Assembly: GCA_002338515.1 (NCBI GenBank)
Contig: DDIL01000191.1
Span: forward strand, 8,498 to 47,921
Length of the DNA: 39,424 nucleotides
Source of the DNA: Glaciecola sp. UBA1851
GTDB taxonomy: Bacteria; Pseudomonadota; Gammaproteobacteria; Enterobacterales; Alteromonadaceae
Direction of reading: 5' to 3'
The notes below the pieces were generated by a model. The model did not search any database. It worked only from the letters and a program-made list of their open reading frames with translations, and had not been told where the DNA came from. The translations under genes were made by a program, and so were the position numbers. Below, in pieces: positions 24,979 to 34,454 of the stretch. Positions within the stretch are counted from its first letter, which is position 1, and each line of letters begins with the position of its first letter.

Positions 24979-25908
24979 ATGCGACTGATAACAATCTCAA
25001 AAATCTTATGTATGTGGATAAGTGTCTTTCTCTCTTTTGCAAGCGTATCTGACGAAATAATTTGGGAGGAAAACAAAAATGTATTTATAAAATTACTAGA
25101 AGTAGAGACATCCAACTATGAGCATCCTAACACCATTTCTAGTGATGTAAGTAACGCATTTTTAAGTCAAATTTCAATTATCAATTCTAACGAAAATGAA
25201 GACGCACTTCTTTTCACTAGCCAACAAATAAGTTTATTGTCCAAGTACTTGCCTAGCGCACTTACCCAAGCGAAACAAAATCAGGTTGTGGTATTTTCTT
25301 TGATAAAAAAGAAATCCTCTCTAGCCGGTTTCTTGAAACGCGATCTGTTTACGGCAGGTAGCATTTTCATTCAACAAAACACACTGACATTAAAAGTAGG
25401 CGATGTTGATAGAGAGCGACAACACGGCTATGAATCTGTTTACGATCCAACCAATCAAGGGCTGGTTCGTTATGATTTCGATTTTGGATTAGATAGCACT
25501 TCTGTTGCTTCAAAGAAAAACACACTAGGATTATTGACTCATTTAGATGGTTTCTCTACCCCACAGCAAAATGAAGTAAACATAGTATTGTCAAAGCTAT
25601 CTGAACTTCCTCAAATAATTCAACAGCAAGCTACCTCTAAAGTAGAGACTAAAAATACTGGCTTAACACGCCAAGAAGTTGAACAAATACTAAATGAGCG
25701 CGAAGCGTCATCAAGTACTCATAAAGGAGAAATTGCCACGAAACAACAGACTGGGAAATCACTCCAACAAACAGCCACTGAATCTAATAAAACCACAACC
25801 AAAAACCTTGAAGAGCGTTTTAAGATTTTACAAAACTTAAAAGATCAGGGACTGATTTCAGAACAAGAATATCAAGTTAAGCGTGCAGAATTATTAGCTG
25901 AAATTTGA
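24979..25908 (+). CDS. Exported SHOCT-domain protein of unknown function
   Basis: 309 residues. A hydrophobic N-terminus (about 5-24, ending near SFASVSDE) looks like a signal peptide or anchor. The middle (about 25-215) has no recognised family. A Gln/Thr/Lys-rich linker follows (about 235-272). The C-terminal about 30 residues (LEERFKILQNLKDQGLISEQ onward to ELLAEI) are a clear SHOCT motif, a short helical oligomerisation or targeting module found at protein ends. It starts 49 bases after the porin terminator, so it has a promoter of its own or relies on read-through. The cluster context suggests a link to alcohol oxidation or envelope function, but there is no direct evidence for a role. 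Confidence 0.75.
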   Translation: MRLITISKILCMWISVFLSFASVSDEIIWEENKNVFIKLLEVETSNYEHPNTISSDVSNAFLSQISIINSNENEDALLFTSQQISLLSKYLPSALTQAKQNQVVVFSLIKKKSSLAGFLKRDLFTAGSIFIQQNTLTLKVGDVDRERQHGYESVYDPTNQGLVRYDFDFGLDSTSVASKKNTLGLLTHLDGFSTPQQNEVNIVLSKLSELPQIIQQQATSKVETKNTGLTRQEVEQILNEREASSSTHKGEIATKQQTGKSLQQTATESNKTTTKNLEERFKILQNLKDQGLISEQEYQVKRAELLAEI

Positions 25909-26293
25909 ACATTGCATTAGCTTAATGTTAACAAATGAATGTTTATTCAACGTTTTTGAAGAGGTTAACGCAGTAAAAATAGGGAATTGTGTCATTATCA
26001 AAAATAAAGTTGTCATTTGTTTTTTTTAAACTACCTGTGTCGACAATAGATTACCAACCAATCTTTAACTATTGATATAATTAGCTATTTATTGAAATTA
26101 ATAGAGAATAAACTTTTAAGAAACAGGCTTTACTCACCCTCCACTCAGCTGAAATAACGTTTTTTTTCATCCAAAAGAACCAATACTTTGGTCTATTCCA
26201 CTATCAATGTTATGATGTTAATTGTAAGTTAACAAACCAACTAAGGTTGCGCAGTGTCGTTTTTTCCTCAACCATCACAATGAGATTTGTAAA
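25909..26293. other. Intergenic region before the LuxR-type regulator
   Basis: 385 AT-rich bases with no ORF. The shared motif is absent, as far as I can read. It must contain the promoter of the rightward regulator gene; I could not place it. Confidence 0.4.
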
Positions 26294-26956
26294 ATGAAGA
26301 CTAAGATACTTATTATTGATGATCATCCTATTTTCCGTCATGCGATGACAACTATACTCAGACGCCGATTTCAAGATACGACTATTAGTGAAGCAGGGAC
26401 CCTTGCTGCCGCTCACGAAGTACTAAAGAATGGTTCAAATTTCGACTTGGTTATGCTTGATCTCAACATGCCAGATTCCAATGCTCTAAGCGGATTGCTA
26501 GAGCTGAGAAATAATTATCCAACTAGTCCAGTGGTGATCATTTCAGCAGAGACTGAAAAACAAAGTATTTTACAAAGTATTTCTTATGGCGCAGTCGGCT
26601 TTATTTCCAAATCAAGTTCAATTGAAGAAATTGCTTCATCAATAGAGTCTATTTTTGAAGGGAATGTGTGCTTGCCATCAGATATTTTACGTAACAACAA
26701 TGTTAATTCGCAAAAATCCGAGCCTAAAATATCTCCTGAAAAAATTCGGTCTTTGACGCGTAAAGAACTTACCGTTCTTAAATACTTGAATCAAGGTCTG
26801 GCTAATAAAGTGATTGCCTACGAACTACATATCTCAGAGACTACAGTCAAGTCACATGTATCGTCTATACTGAGAAAATTAGGTGCTAGCAGCCGAGTTC
26901 AAGTGGTGGCTGGTGCGGGCAATATCAATTTGGACCAATTTTCTTTCTCAGTATAA
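26294..26956 (+). CDS. LuxR/NarL-family response regulator (AgmR/PedR1-like)
   Basis: 220 residues. The receiver domain (1-120) has the acidic pocket IIDDHP, phospho-acceptor D56 in LVMLDLNMP, and a conserved Lys in GFISKSS. The LuxR-type helix-turn-helix is at about 152-212 (LTRKELTVLKYLNQGLANKV, then ISETTVKSHVSSILRKLGA). It is therefore a phosphorylation-controlled DNA-binding regulator. It converges with the hybrid kinase gene (10 bases between stops) and lies inside the alcohol-oxidation cluster. Pseudomonas ethanol/lanthanide regulation uses several regulators of this family (AgmR/PedR1, ErbR/PedR2). It is one of two candidates to bind the shared motif. Confidence 0.9.
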   Translation: MKTKILIIDDHPIFRHAMTTILRRRFQDTTISEAGTLAAAHEVLKNGSNFDLVMLDLNMPDSNALSGLLELRNNYPTSPVVIISAETEKQSILQSISYGAVGFISKSSSIEEIASSIESIFEGNVCLPSDILRNNNVNSQKSEPKISPEKIRSLTRKELTVLKYLNQGLANKVIAYELHISETTVKSHVSSILRKLGASSRVQVVAGAGNINLDQFSFSV

Positions 26957-26966
26957 AAGCAAATAT

Positions 26967-29498
26967 TTATAATGCTCTACTTGCCTGTCTGGCAATTAAT
27001 TGCATATTTAGTGTTAAGCGAAGCTTCAAAGGCTCTATCGGTTTGTAGATAATTGGAATTTTCATGTCTTTCGCTTGCTTTTCTAAACCTTTGGAATGAT
27101 TCGCGGTACACAGAATAATAGGAAGTTGAGGATAGGAGTGTCTCAACTTGCTCGCTATGTCTAAGCCATTTTCATTGTTATCTAAATGATAATCAAGCAG
27201 TAGGGTATCACATTGGTCAAGGTGACCCTCGTTTACCGTTACACATTGTTCATAACTTTGATAACTGTCAAGCTCAACCCCCCAACTTTCAAATAGTGAT
27301 TGCATAGCGAGTCTCACACCTAGATCATTATCAATATGCCAAATGTTTGCCTTATTTAACTGATTAACAATAACCTCTTCTTTAGTTTGAGGCTTTTCTT
27401 CATTAACCATACTGGCCGCATAAGGCGCTTTAATAATAAAGCATGAGCCTCTGCCTTTCTGTGAACGTACTTCTATGGTGTGCTTTAATAACTTAGCCAT
27501 TTTATCTACAATAGATAATCCAAGACCTAAGCTATGACTATAGTTCAAGTCATTAGGTAAACGTTCAAATTCTTTAAATATTAAAGACTGTTCTTCGTCA
27601 GTCATACCTAAACCCTGATCCAACACCATGAAATGTACTTCTTTACCTATTTGACGTGCAACAAAAAGCACTTTGCTATGGGCACCATATTTGAGCGCAT
27701 TGGATAATATATTCCGTAGTATTCTCGCGAGTAATACCGTATCCGTTTTACTATGCGCCTGATGAAATCTAAAGTTAAAATCAACCCCATAATCTTTACT
27801 TAGTTGCGAGAACTCCTTAGCCAACTGATTAAGCATCGGATTGCAATCTGTATTTCTAATATTGGGTTGCATCAAACCTGCATCAAGCTTAGAAATATCT
27901 ATCAACGTGCGGATTAATGCTTCTAGATCAGAAAGAGAATTTTCCAGAGAATCGACTATATCGGCGTCTTTCGCATCGCAGCGAATTTTTAGCGATTCAT
28001 TAAATAATATCGCTGCACTTAACGGCTGAAGTAAATCGTGGCTTAATGCAGCAATAAACTTTGTTTTGTTTTCTACCGCCTCACGCAATGCAATATTGAT
28101 TTCGTTTAACTTTAAGGTGCGCTCCTCTACTCTATTTTCAAGGCCTTGTTTCGCCAGTAGGAGTTCATTTTCAACTTTTACTTGTTCGGTAATATCCGTT
28201 GCTAATACGAAATACCCTATAACCTTACCAAGACTGTCAATATGCGGTAAGTAGACTTTTTTTAATATACCTTTGCTGCCGCTCGCATTTAGCTCTTCAC
28301 TGGAAAACTCGACTACCTCGCCTTCACTTACTCGTCGTAAGTAATGCTCTATGCGCGGGAAGATATCACTCAAATGGCTTTTTTCAATGGGTAAATCTTG
28401 AAATTGAGATTCGCTTATACCGTACCAGTCTCTGTAACCTTTGTTGGTATACTGGAATTCACGCGCGGGGCCAATGTATGCGATAAGTGCTGGAATGTTA
28501 TCAGTAATGAGTCTTATCCAACTCTCTCTTTCTCGCAATGTCTCAGCATATTCATATTGTGACGTAATATCCTTAAAAGTGTAAAGCAATGAGTCGTTTA
28601 TTAATGTCACCTCCCTTTCAACAACTAAATCTTCGCCAATGTGTTGAACATGACTTTCCCCCTGATTTAGCTTTAATCCATTTAAGGAGAATTCTTCTGT
28701 TAACTTCACCAGCGTTTTACAATGTAATAATTGCGAAGTGCTAAGCCGCGTATACCTAAGAAAGGTATCATTCCAGAATTCTAATTCCCCGGTCTTTTTA
28801 ACTCTTAGAATGCCTACCTTTATATTGTCAATTAAACTTTGAAGGATTTGATTTTTTTGACGGATAACTCTCGCATGCTTACTAGATTCTCGGATTTTAA
28901 CTTCGGTTATATCATTAAACACAATGACGGTACCCGAATCTTCGGTCGTGCTTTCAGATACTTGATACCATGTATTATTTGAGAAATGGTATATCATGAT
29001 ATTCTCACCAACATTTGGTACAGCTCTGGTGATTAACCCATTTATTTTTGCAGACTGGATAATTTCATAAAAGTCGACACCTATTTTGGGCTTTATGTGA
29101 GTTCCGTGCCAAATGTTAGCAAATTTTGTATTAAAGAAAGTAAGATTTTTATGCTTATCAGTCAGAACCATAGGTTGTTGACTGCTTTCAACCGCATCGT
29201 GCAATCTTTGTTGTGTCTTTTTGGTAAGGCTATTTGCTACCGCTAACTCGTGGTTACGAGATTCTAAGTCTTGAAGTGCTTTATTAAGTTGTTCGGTTTG
29301 TTCGTTTACTTTTTCTGACAAATTCACTGAATGCTCAAAAGCATGGTAAGCAACATTAAGGCGGTTGCCCTCCTCCATTCTATAGATCAGCGCATTATTT
29401 ATCTTTTCTAACTTTTCATTTTCTCTTCTTAGTTCATCAATTTCTTGTTGAAGAGTGGCTACATCAGGACTAATTTTATTGTTTGTGATCTCTTGCAA
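26967..29498 (-). CDS. Hybrid sensor histidine kinase with PAS domains (NahK/ErcS'-like)
   Basis: 843 residues without membrane helices, so a cytoplasmic sensor. Order: coiled coil (about 10-100), three PAS-type domains (about 100-210, 218-310, 322-450), a second short coiled coil, HisKA with AALSHDLLQPLSAA (phospho-His H487), HATPase (about 590-695; GLGLSIVDKM) and a C-terminal receiver with D769 in LLLDYHLDN. The HDLLQPL form of the H-box is typical of the NahK/ErcS' group in Pseudomonas, which is tied to ethanol oxidation and phosphorelay control. The start is a TTG at 29498 with GGGAG about 6 bases upstream. It overlaps the FIST gene end by 23 bases, so the two are coupled. It may pass phosphate to the LuxR-type regulator next door. 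Confidence 0.88.
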   Translation of the reverse strand: MQEITNNKISPDVATLQQEIDELRRENEKLEKINNALIYRMEEGNRLNVAYHAFEHSVNLSEKVNEQTEQLNKALQDLESRNHELAVANSLTKKTQQRLHDAVESSQQPMVLTDKHKNLTFFNTKFANIWHGTHIKPKIGVDFYEIIQSAKINGLITRAVPNVGENIMIYHFSNNTWYQVSESTTEDSGTVIVFNDITEVKIRESSKHARVIRQKNQILQSLIDNIKVGILRVKKTGELEFWNDTFLRYTRLSTSQLLHCKTLVKLTEEFSLNGLKLNQGESHVQHIGEDLVVEREVTLINDSLLYTFKDITSQYEYAETLRERESWIRLITDNIPALIAYIGPAREFQYTNKGYRDWYGISESQFQDLPIEKSHLSDIFPRIEHYLRRVSEGEVVEFSSEELNASGSKGILKKVYLPHIDSLGKVIGYFVLATDITEQVKVENELLLAKQGLENRVEERTLKLNEINIALREAVENKTKFIAALSHDLLQPLSAAILFNESLKIRCDAKDADIVDSLENSLSDLEALIRTLIDISKLDAGLMQPNIRNTDCNPMLNQLAKEFSQLSKDYGVDFNFRFHQAHSKTDTVLLARILRNILSNALKYGAHSKVLFVARQIGKEVHFMVLDQGLGMTDEEQSLIFKEFERLPNDLNYSHSLGLGLSIVDKMAKLLKHTIEVRSQKGRGSCFIIKAPYAASMVNEEKPQTKEEVIVNQLNKANIWHIDNDLGVRLAMQSLFESWGVELDSYQSYEQCVTVNEGHLDQCDTLLLDYHLDNNENGLDIASKLRHSYPQLPIILCTANHSKGLEKQAKDMKIPIIYKPIEPLKLRLTLNMQLIARQASRAL

Positions 29499-30663
29499 AA
29501 TAAACTCCCGTAAATGTTTGGTTCATATGAATAGAATTCATATGCTCCCCATATGCATTAAAACCAGCAATTTTGAACTCTTGTTGCATATTCATGATAT
29601 CTTGTTCTTTTCCACTTTGTGTAATATCAAGACGCCGAAGGAAACAGTCACACCCATAGATCATCTCCGGCTCTCCAAGTTCTTCTCTAAGTTCATCCAG
29701 TTTTACCTTTAACGTTTCCGAACATTCTCCTAATTGGACCGCAGTCAGAATCATGCCTAAGTCAACCGCACAATAAAAAGTCAGAGAGTTAGTTTTGATA
29801 TCAATTTTCTGAATAGAGCGGATAAAGTATTTCCCTCCCATTAGAACGGCTAACGGAAACTTTGAATACACGTTAGGGGATAACTCTTGTACGTCTTTCC
29901 CTATTAGTTTTGCATAATATTCGGCTGCGGGTTCTCCGTTCAGTTCAAAAACTGTTCTTGTTGAGGGGTCCGCACTGGTTACAACAAGTCGAGAAACTGG
30001 CGTTTCTATATGATCGACAGAGAAAACCTTAAAAGGTCGTTTAGTGCCTATAAGCGCAATAATAGAAGCTTTTTGTATAATGCGACCGTTGTATAACAGA
30101 TATGTTGCATTAAGCTCTAAATCGTCACCTGCACTCCCACCAAAATGAGGGATATTGCCAAAAACAGGACTGAATGAATGCAGAAACACTTCCTCATTCA
30201 TACTCAGTCCGTCAAGAAAAGAAATGACCATTTGTTGCGCTGATTCAAAAGAAGCTTTTTCACGTAGGTTTTGACGTAAATCTGCCGCTATTTTATAGGC
30301 TGAATCAAAACTCACCTCATCTACTTGTTCGAGTAAATGTGTTGAACAAACAAAATCTGATTTTAGCAAGGCAATAAACACGATGCTTTGAGTTTGATAG
30401 CCTTGCATGTTGAATTCGCCTGCACTAGAACAACCAATGACTTGTGTAGCCATAAAGTCATCATGCAAACAAGTAACAATTTGGTCGAAATCAAACGCAA
30501 CTGAAAAGTGGACGATTAGCAACTCAATTTGTTCTACTTCTGTTTTAGAGAGCAATTCACTTATAGCATCTTGACATGCTTTTTGAGTATTACTTTTAGG
30601 GTCAGTACTAGTATTGAGCAGTATTCGGCTACTAGTTAGGATTGAAGATTTCGACACGGGCAT
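29476..30663 (-). CDS. FIST-domain sensory protein
   Basis: About 395 residues with no signal peptide. The N-terminal FIST domain (about 30-210) shows ELLIVHFSVAFDFDQIV and QVIGCSSAGEFN. The C-terminal FIST_C domain (about 215-370) ends with YGCDCFLRRLD and GEHMNSIHMNQTFTGVYF. FIST modules are small-ligand sensors linked to signal transduction. The ATG at 30663 (MPVSKSS) is preferred over an earlier start at 30690 because AGAGG lies about 8 bases upstream. It begins inside the 3' end of the NosR-like gene (32-base overlap) and ends inside the hybrid kinase start. It therefore probably feeds the kinase with a ligand signal; the ligand is unknown. Confidence 0.87.
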   Translation of the reverse strand: MPVSKSSILTSSRILLNTSTDPKSNTQKACQDAISELLSKTEVEQIELLIVHFSVAFDFDQIVTCLHDDFMATQVIGCSSAGEFNMQGYQTQSIVFIALLKSDFVCSTHLLEQVDEVSFDSAYKIAADLRQNLREKASFESAQQMVISFLDGLSMNEEVFLHSFSPVFGNIPHFGGSAGDDLELNATYLLYNGRIIQKASIIALIGTKRPFKVFSVDHIETPVSRLVVTSADPSTRTVFELNGEPAAEYYAKLIGKDVQELSPNVYSKFPLAVLMGGKYFIRSIQKIDIKTNSLTFYCAVDLGMILTAVQLGECSETLKVKLDELREELGEPEMIYGCDCFLRRLDITQSGKEQDIMNMQQEFKIAGFNAYGEHMNSIHMNQTFTGVYFARDHKQ

Positions 30664-32713
30664 TAATTGGCCTCTTTTTATATTTGTCAATTTTACATAA
30701 ATTTGGATTATCTAGGGTCACGACACATTCTAAACACTGAATGCATTCTGAATAATCAATACTTCCATCCCGATTGATAGCGTTAATGTCGCACTTGCGC
30801 TGTCTACAAAGTTGACATGGACTGCCACATTCATCTCTACGGCGTAAAAGTTTAAAAATTGGGAAACGTCCTAATACCGCCAAGCCAGCGCCTAAAGGAC
30901 AGAGGTAGCGACAGTATACCTTATGTATTTTCATACTGAGTAACAATAATACAACGGCATACAATACAAAGGGCCAATACCTAACAAAGTAAAGCGTAAT
31001 AGCGGTTTTAAACGGCTCAGCTTCAGATAGAATCTCACCTAAAGTATATGAATAAAAAGCACTAGCGACTATACCTAATAAAATAAAATACTTTATCTTA
31101 ATGCCAATTTGATGATGTTGATCTTTTATTTTGATTTGTTTTATTTTTAATTTCTTAGCTAGAAGCCCCATCATTTCTTGTAGCGCACCAAATGGGCAAA
31201 GCCAACCGCAATATAATCCTCTGCCAAATAAAAATAAGCTGACAAAAACGAACGCCCACAAAATAAAAATAACGGGGTCTAACAAAAAGACTTCTATTGT
31301 AAAACCGTCCCATACTGAGAGTAATAGCGTGTAGATATTAACAACTGACAGCTGACCTTGTGCGTAAAAGCCTATAAAAAATAAAATAAAAAATAAACTA
31401 ACAAATCGCGCACTGTGAACAAGCTTTGTATGCTTAACATACTTACTTTGAAATACAAAAAAGTAAGTGAGTAGCACTAAATATATGCTCACAATACTAA
31501 TTTCTAAGATTCTTGATTTCCATAACGTCACCCAAAGTGGATCTTTTGTTTCAACGATAGAATCTGGATTTAACATGAAGAGTTCGTCGGGTAAGGTTAA
31601 GCCATAGGTAAATAAATGTTGTTCGCGTTCAAAAAAGCTAGGGCTGTATGTAAGTGCGATAGATATATCAATTTTTTGACTTAGATCCATCCCGCTTTGA
31701 GATTTTAGTTTGAGTATTTTTATCTCATTATATTCAGGCAAATTAGCCTTAAATTTAGCAGGATAAAAGCCGTAAAAATCTAAGTCTTTAGCTGGTAATG
31801 GCAGCTCACCTTGATTAAGGCGAAGATTTTCTGGATAGGTTTGCGGGATAAATTCATCGCTTAAGAATGAGTATGCTTGAGTGTTAAGGACCATCAATGC
31901 GATTTCACCAGGCATTAAGTCCTTTTCTAGTCTTGCGTATTCATCTTCTCCCAGTATATTTTTACCCACTATAGGAATGTTTAGAAACAAATAGTAGTGC
32001 TGTGAAAACACCTTATTTTCATCAATATAATCTGTTCCAGCTCTTATGATTTCTGATGGAAGTTCTGCAAAGTCTTTTTCATAAATGGTATGCTCTGTAA
32101 TTAATCTTTTTTCAACTAACTGATTAAAATCAAGCGGTTCGAAATAGTCAGGATTAAGCATTTTATTGCTTAAGGGGGCAAACCCGTTAAGCTTAGAGCG
32201 CGCAACTTTAAGTGCTGAAGTAATTATCGTATCGTTTATAACTAAAACTGATACCGTTGCCTTTGTTACACCATCAAAATAATTCGCATCTACACCTGAG
32301 GCTTTATTGCCACCAATAATAAAACGTTGTTTTATATTGTGCCCTTTATATTGAGCAACAAAGTCATGCATAGATTGTTCACCTAACCCATGCAAAAATA
32401 TAGGCTCAGCATGCGACAGGACCTTCACATCAATAAATTGCCCTTTATCGTCTATGCCAATTAACATATTAATTGGTTTACCTGAAAACCCTATGAAATT
32501 AGCAAAGTGGCGGGACTCAAACGCATAACCCAAGAATTCCTGCAACTGATAAACAGGTATAACGGGAATATCGGTATGGGGGGCCTCAACTCTAGTAGCC
32601 GTTGGGAAAATTTGTTTAATATTCTCGGGAATGTCGGTTGCATCTTCTTTTGCAGAAACTACCGAACTGAGGAATAAAAATATTAAAAAAATAAACGCAA
32701 TGAGATTTTTCAT
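30632..32713 (-). CDS. NosR/NirI-like membrane flavo-iron-sulfur protein
   Basis: About 693 residues. There is a signal sequence (MKNLIAFIFLIFLFLSSVVSA), a periplasmic FMN-binding-type domain (about 70-180; GVDANYFDGVTKATVSVLV contains the flavin Thr), and a long periplasmic stretch. About five or six membrane helices follow (about 400-600), with CGWLCPFGALQ and CRYLCPLGAG cysteine clusters as in NapH/NosR. The C-terminal 4Fe-4S ferredoxin-type Cys sets are CGSPCQLCRQRKC and CIQCLEC. The family passes electrons across the inner membrane, in NosR to support nitrous-oxide reductase. No nos gene is here; it sits between aldehyde dehydrogenase and FIST/kinase genes, so a redox-sensing or electron-supply role in alcohol oxidation is inferred. 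An ATG at 32731 is a possible earlier start, inside a hairpin. Confidence 0.85.
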   Translation of the reverse strand: MKNLIAFIFLIFLFLSSVVSAKEDATDIPENIKQIFPTATRVEAPHTDIPVIPVYQLQEFLGYAFESRHFANFIGFSGKPINMLIGIDDKGQFIDVKVLSHAEPIFLHGLGEQSMHDFVAQYKGHNIKQRFIIGGNKASGVDANYFDGVTKATVSVLVINDTIITSALKVARSKLNGFAPLSNKMLNPDYFEPLDFNQLVEKRLITEHTIYEKDFAELPSEIIRAGTDYIDENKVFSQHYYLFLNIPIVGKNILGEDEYARLEKDLMPGEIALMVLNTQAYSFLSDEFIPQTYPENLRLNQGELPLPAKDLDFYGFYPAKFKANLPEYNEIKILKLKSQSGMDLSQKIDISIALTYSPSFFEREQHLFTYGLTLPDELFMLNPDSIVETKDPLWVTLWKSRILEISIVSIYLVLLTYFFVFQSKYVKHTKLVHSARFVSLFFILFFIGFYAQGQLSVVNIYTLLLSVWDGFTIEVFLLDPVIFILWAFVFVSLFLFGRGLYCGWLCPFGALQEMMGLLAKKLKIKQIKIKDQHHQIGIKIKYFILLGIVASAFYSYTLGEILSEAEPFKTAITLYFVRYWPFVLYAVVLLLLSMKIHKVYCRYLCPLGAGLAVLGRFPIFKLLRRRDECGSPCQLCRQRKCDINAINRDGSIDYSECIQCLECVVTLDNPNLCKIDKYKKRPINARVEIFNPN

Positions 32714-32716
32714 AAT

Positions 32717-32745
32717 AAAAAAAACGGGCATATTAAAATGCCCGC
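32717..32745 (-). terminator. Terminator hairpin overlapping the start of the NosR-like gene
   Basis: On the minus strand CGGGCAT-TTTAAT-ATGCCCG (perfect 7-bp GC-rich stem, 6-base loop) is followed by eight T. It is about 22 bases beyond the aldehyde dehydrogenase stop. The next gene's ATG (32713) lies three bases after the T-run, and an alternative ATG is part of the stem itself. Confidence 0.88.
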
Positions 32746-32766
32746 TTATTACTGTTATAGCTTAGC

Positions 32767-34284
32767 TTAGAAGAAACCAAGAGGGTTTGTGTCATAGCTA
32801 ACTAGTAAGTTCTTAGTTTGTTGATAATGGTCCATCATCATTTTATGTGTTTCGCGACCAATACCAGATTTCTTATAACCACCGAATGCAGCATGAGCCG
32901 GATACAAGTGATAGCAGTTTGTCCATACACGTCCAGCTTCGATAGCACGACCTACGCGGAACATTCTATTGGCGTCACGCGTCCACAAGCCGGCACCTAA
33001 ACCGAAAGCAGTGTCATTGGCAATGGCAATGGCTTCTTCTTCAGTTTTGAAGGTTTGAACAGATACAACAGGTCCAAAGATTTCTTCTTGGAACACGCGC
33101 ATTTTATTATGGCCTTTAAGAATAGTAGGCTCAATATAAAATCCATTCTCAAGACCTTCCACGTCAGCAACGTTTCCGCCTACAACAACTTCAGCACCTT
33201 CATCACGACCAATATTAATGTACTTTTGAATTTTCTGGAATTGCTCATCAGAAGCTTGAGCACCTACCATTGTTTCAGTATCAAGCGGGTTGCCACGCTT
33301 AATAACGTTGATTTTCTTAATTACTGCTTCCATAAATTCATCATAGATACTCTCTTGAACAAGGGCTCTTGATGGACAAGTACATACTTCACCTTGGTTA
33401 AAGTAAGCTAAAACGAATCCTTCAGCACATTTTTCTATAAACTCTGGCTCATAATTCATAATGTCTTCAAAAAAGACGTTAGGAGATTTACCACCAAGTT
33501 CTACCGTTGATGGAATAAGGTTTTCAGCAGCACATCTTAGAATATGGCCACCAACAGGAGTAGAACCAGTAAACGCAATTTTAGCAATACGCGTGCTTGT
33601 TGCTAAAGCTTGACCCGCTTCTGCACCAAAACCATTTATTATATTTAACACGCCAGGTGGTATAATATCTTGTAATAATTCACATAGCACAAGAATAGAC
33701 ACCGGAGTTTGCTCTGCAGGTTTCATAACCACAACGTTACCCGTTACGATAGCTGGAGCAAGTTTCCACGCTGCCATTAGTAATGGGAAGTTCCAAGGGA
33801 TGATTTGCCCTACTACGCCGTATGGTTCATGAAAATGATAAGCAACAGTATTTTTATCTATTTCACCCATCGTGCCTTCTTGAGCACGAATACAGCCAGC
33901 ATAATATCTAAAGTGATCAATACAAAGTGGGATATCAGCATTGATTGTTTCACGAACTGCTTTACCGTTGTCCCAAGTTTCTGCAACGGCAAGTAACTCT
34001 AGGTTCGCTTCCATTATGTCAGCAATTTTAAGCAAAAGCCCAGAACGTTCAGCTACTGATGTATCAGCCCACGCTTGCTTGGCTGCATGTGCTGCATCAA
34101 GCGCTTTTTCCACATCTTCAGAAGTAGAACGTGGTATCTGAGCGATAACACTTCCATCTACTGGTGAAGTTGCGTCGAAATATTCCCCTTTAACTGGGGC
34201 TACCCACTCTCCGCCAATAAAGTTTTCATATCGTGGTTTGAAGGTAATGACAGAGCCTTCACTTCCTGGATTTGCATATATCAT
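32767..34284 (-). CDS. NAD-dependent aldehyde dehydrogenase (ExaC/PedI/AldB type)
   Basis: 505 residues with the complete aldehyde dehydrogenase layout. The cofactor-binding IIPWNFPLLMAAWKLAPA and NIINGFGAEAGQALA region lies at about 160-230, ELGGKSPNVFFED at about 266-279 provides the general-base Glu, and the nucleophile is C301 in NQGEVCTCPSRA. The CTCPSRA form and N-terminal features match acetaldehyde dehydrogenases such as ExaC and AldB. It oxidises the aldehyde made by the PQQ alcohol dehydrogenase to the acid. It is preceded by shared-motif site C and followed by a strong terminator that separates it from the NosR-like gene. The ATG at 34284 is at the expected place for the family. 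Confidence 0.95.
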   Translation of the reverse strand: MIYANPGSEGSVITFKPRYENFIGGEWVAPVKGEYFDATSPVDGSVIAQIPRSTSEDVEKALDAAHAAKQAWADTSVAERSGLLLKIADIMEANLELLAVAETWDNGKAVRETINADIPLCIDHFRYYAGCIRAQEGTMGEIDKNTVAYHFHEPYGVVGQIIPWNFPLLMAAWKLAPAIVTGNVVVMKPAEQTPVSILVLCELLQDIIPPGVLNIINGFGAEAGQALATSTRIAKIAFTGSTPVGGHILRCAAENLIPSTVELGGKSPNVFFEDIMNYEPEFIEKCAEGFVLAYFNQGEVCTCPSRALVQESIYDEFMEAVIKKINVIKRGNPLDTETMVGAQASDEQFQKIQKYINIGRDEGAEVVVGGNVADVEGLENGFYIEPTILKGHNKMRVFQEEIFGPVVSVQTFKTEEEAIAIANDTAFGLGAGLWTRDANRMFRVGRAIEAGRVWTNCYHLYPAHAAFGGYKKSGIGRETHKMMMDHYQQTKNLLVSYDTNPLGFF

Positions 34285-34403
34285 ATAGAGTGCCTATTTT
34301 TCAATTTTCAAGGTGCTTAAGCATGAGCGTTAAGCATATTTAAGAGTTTGTAAATGATGGTCGCTTTCATCAAATTTCGCTATAATTCAATAGGTCGATT
34401 TAG

Positions 34404-34421
34404 CTCCTACTTTAGGAGGGG
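34404..34421 (-). promoter_or_regulatory. Shared-motif site C, upstream of the aldehyde dehydrogenase gene
   Basis: The plus strand reads ctcctactttaggagggg, an almost perfect palindrome (CTCCT-N5-AGGAG). It lies about 120-137 bp upstream of the dehydrogenase ATG. Confidence 0.7.
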
Positions 34422-34454
34422 AAAGCCGTTTTAGGCTGCGCTAAAATTAAACGC

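Noticed and set aside
34421..34440. Small hairpin (agcc / ggct) after the second response regulator gene
   Set aside because: The stem is only about four pairs and no T-run follows on the minus strand.
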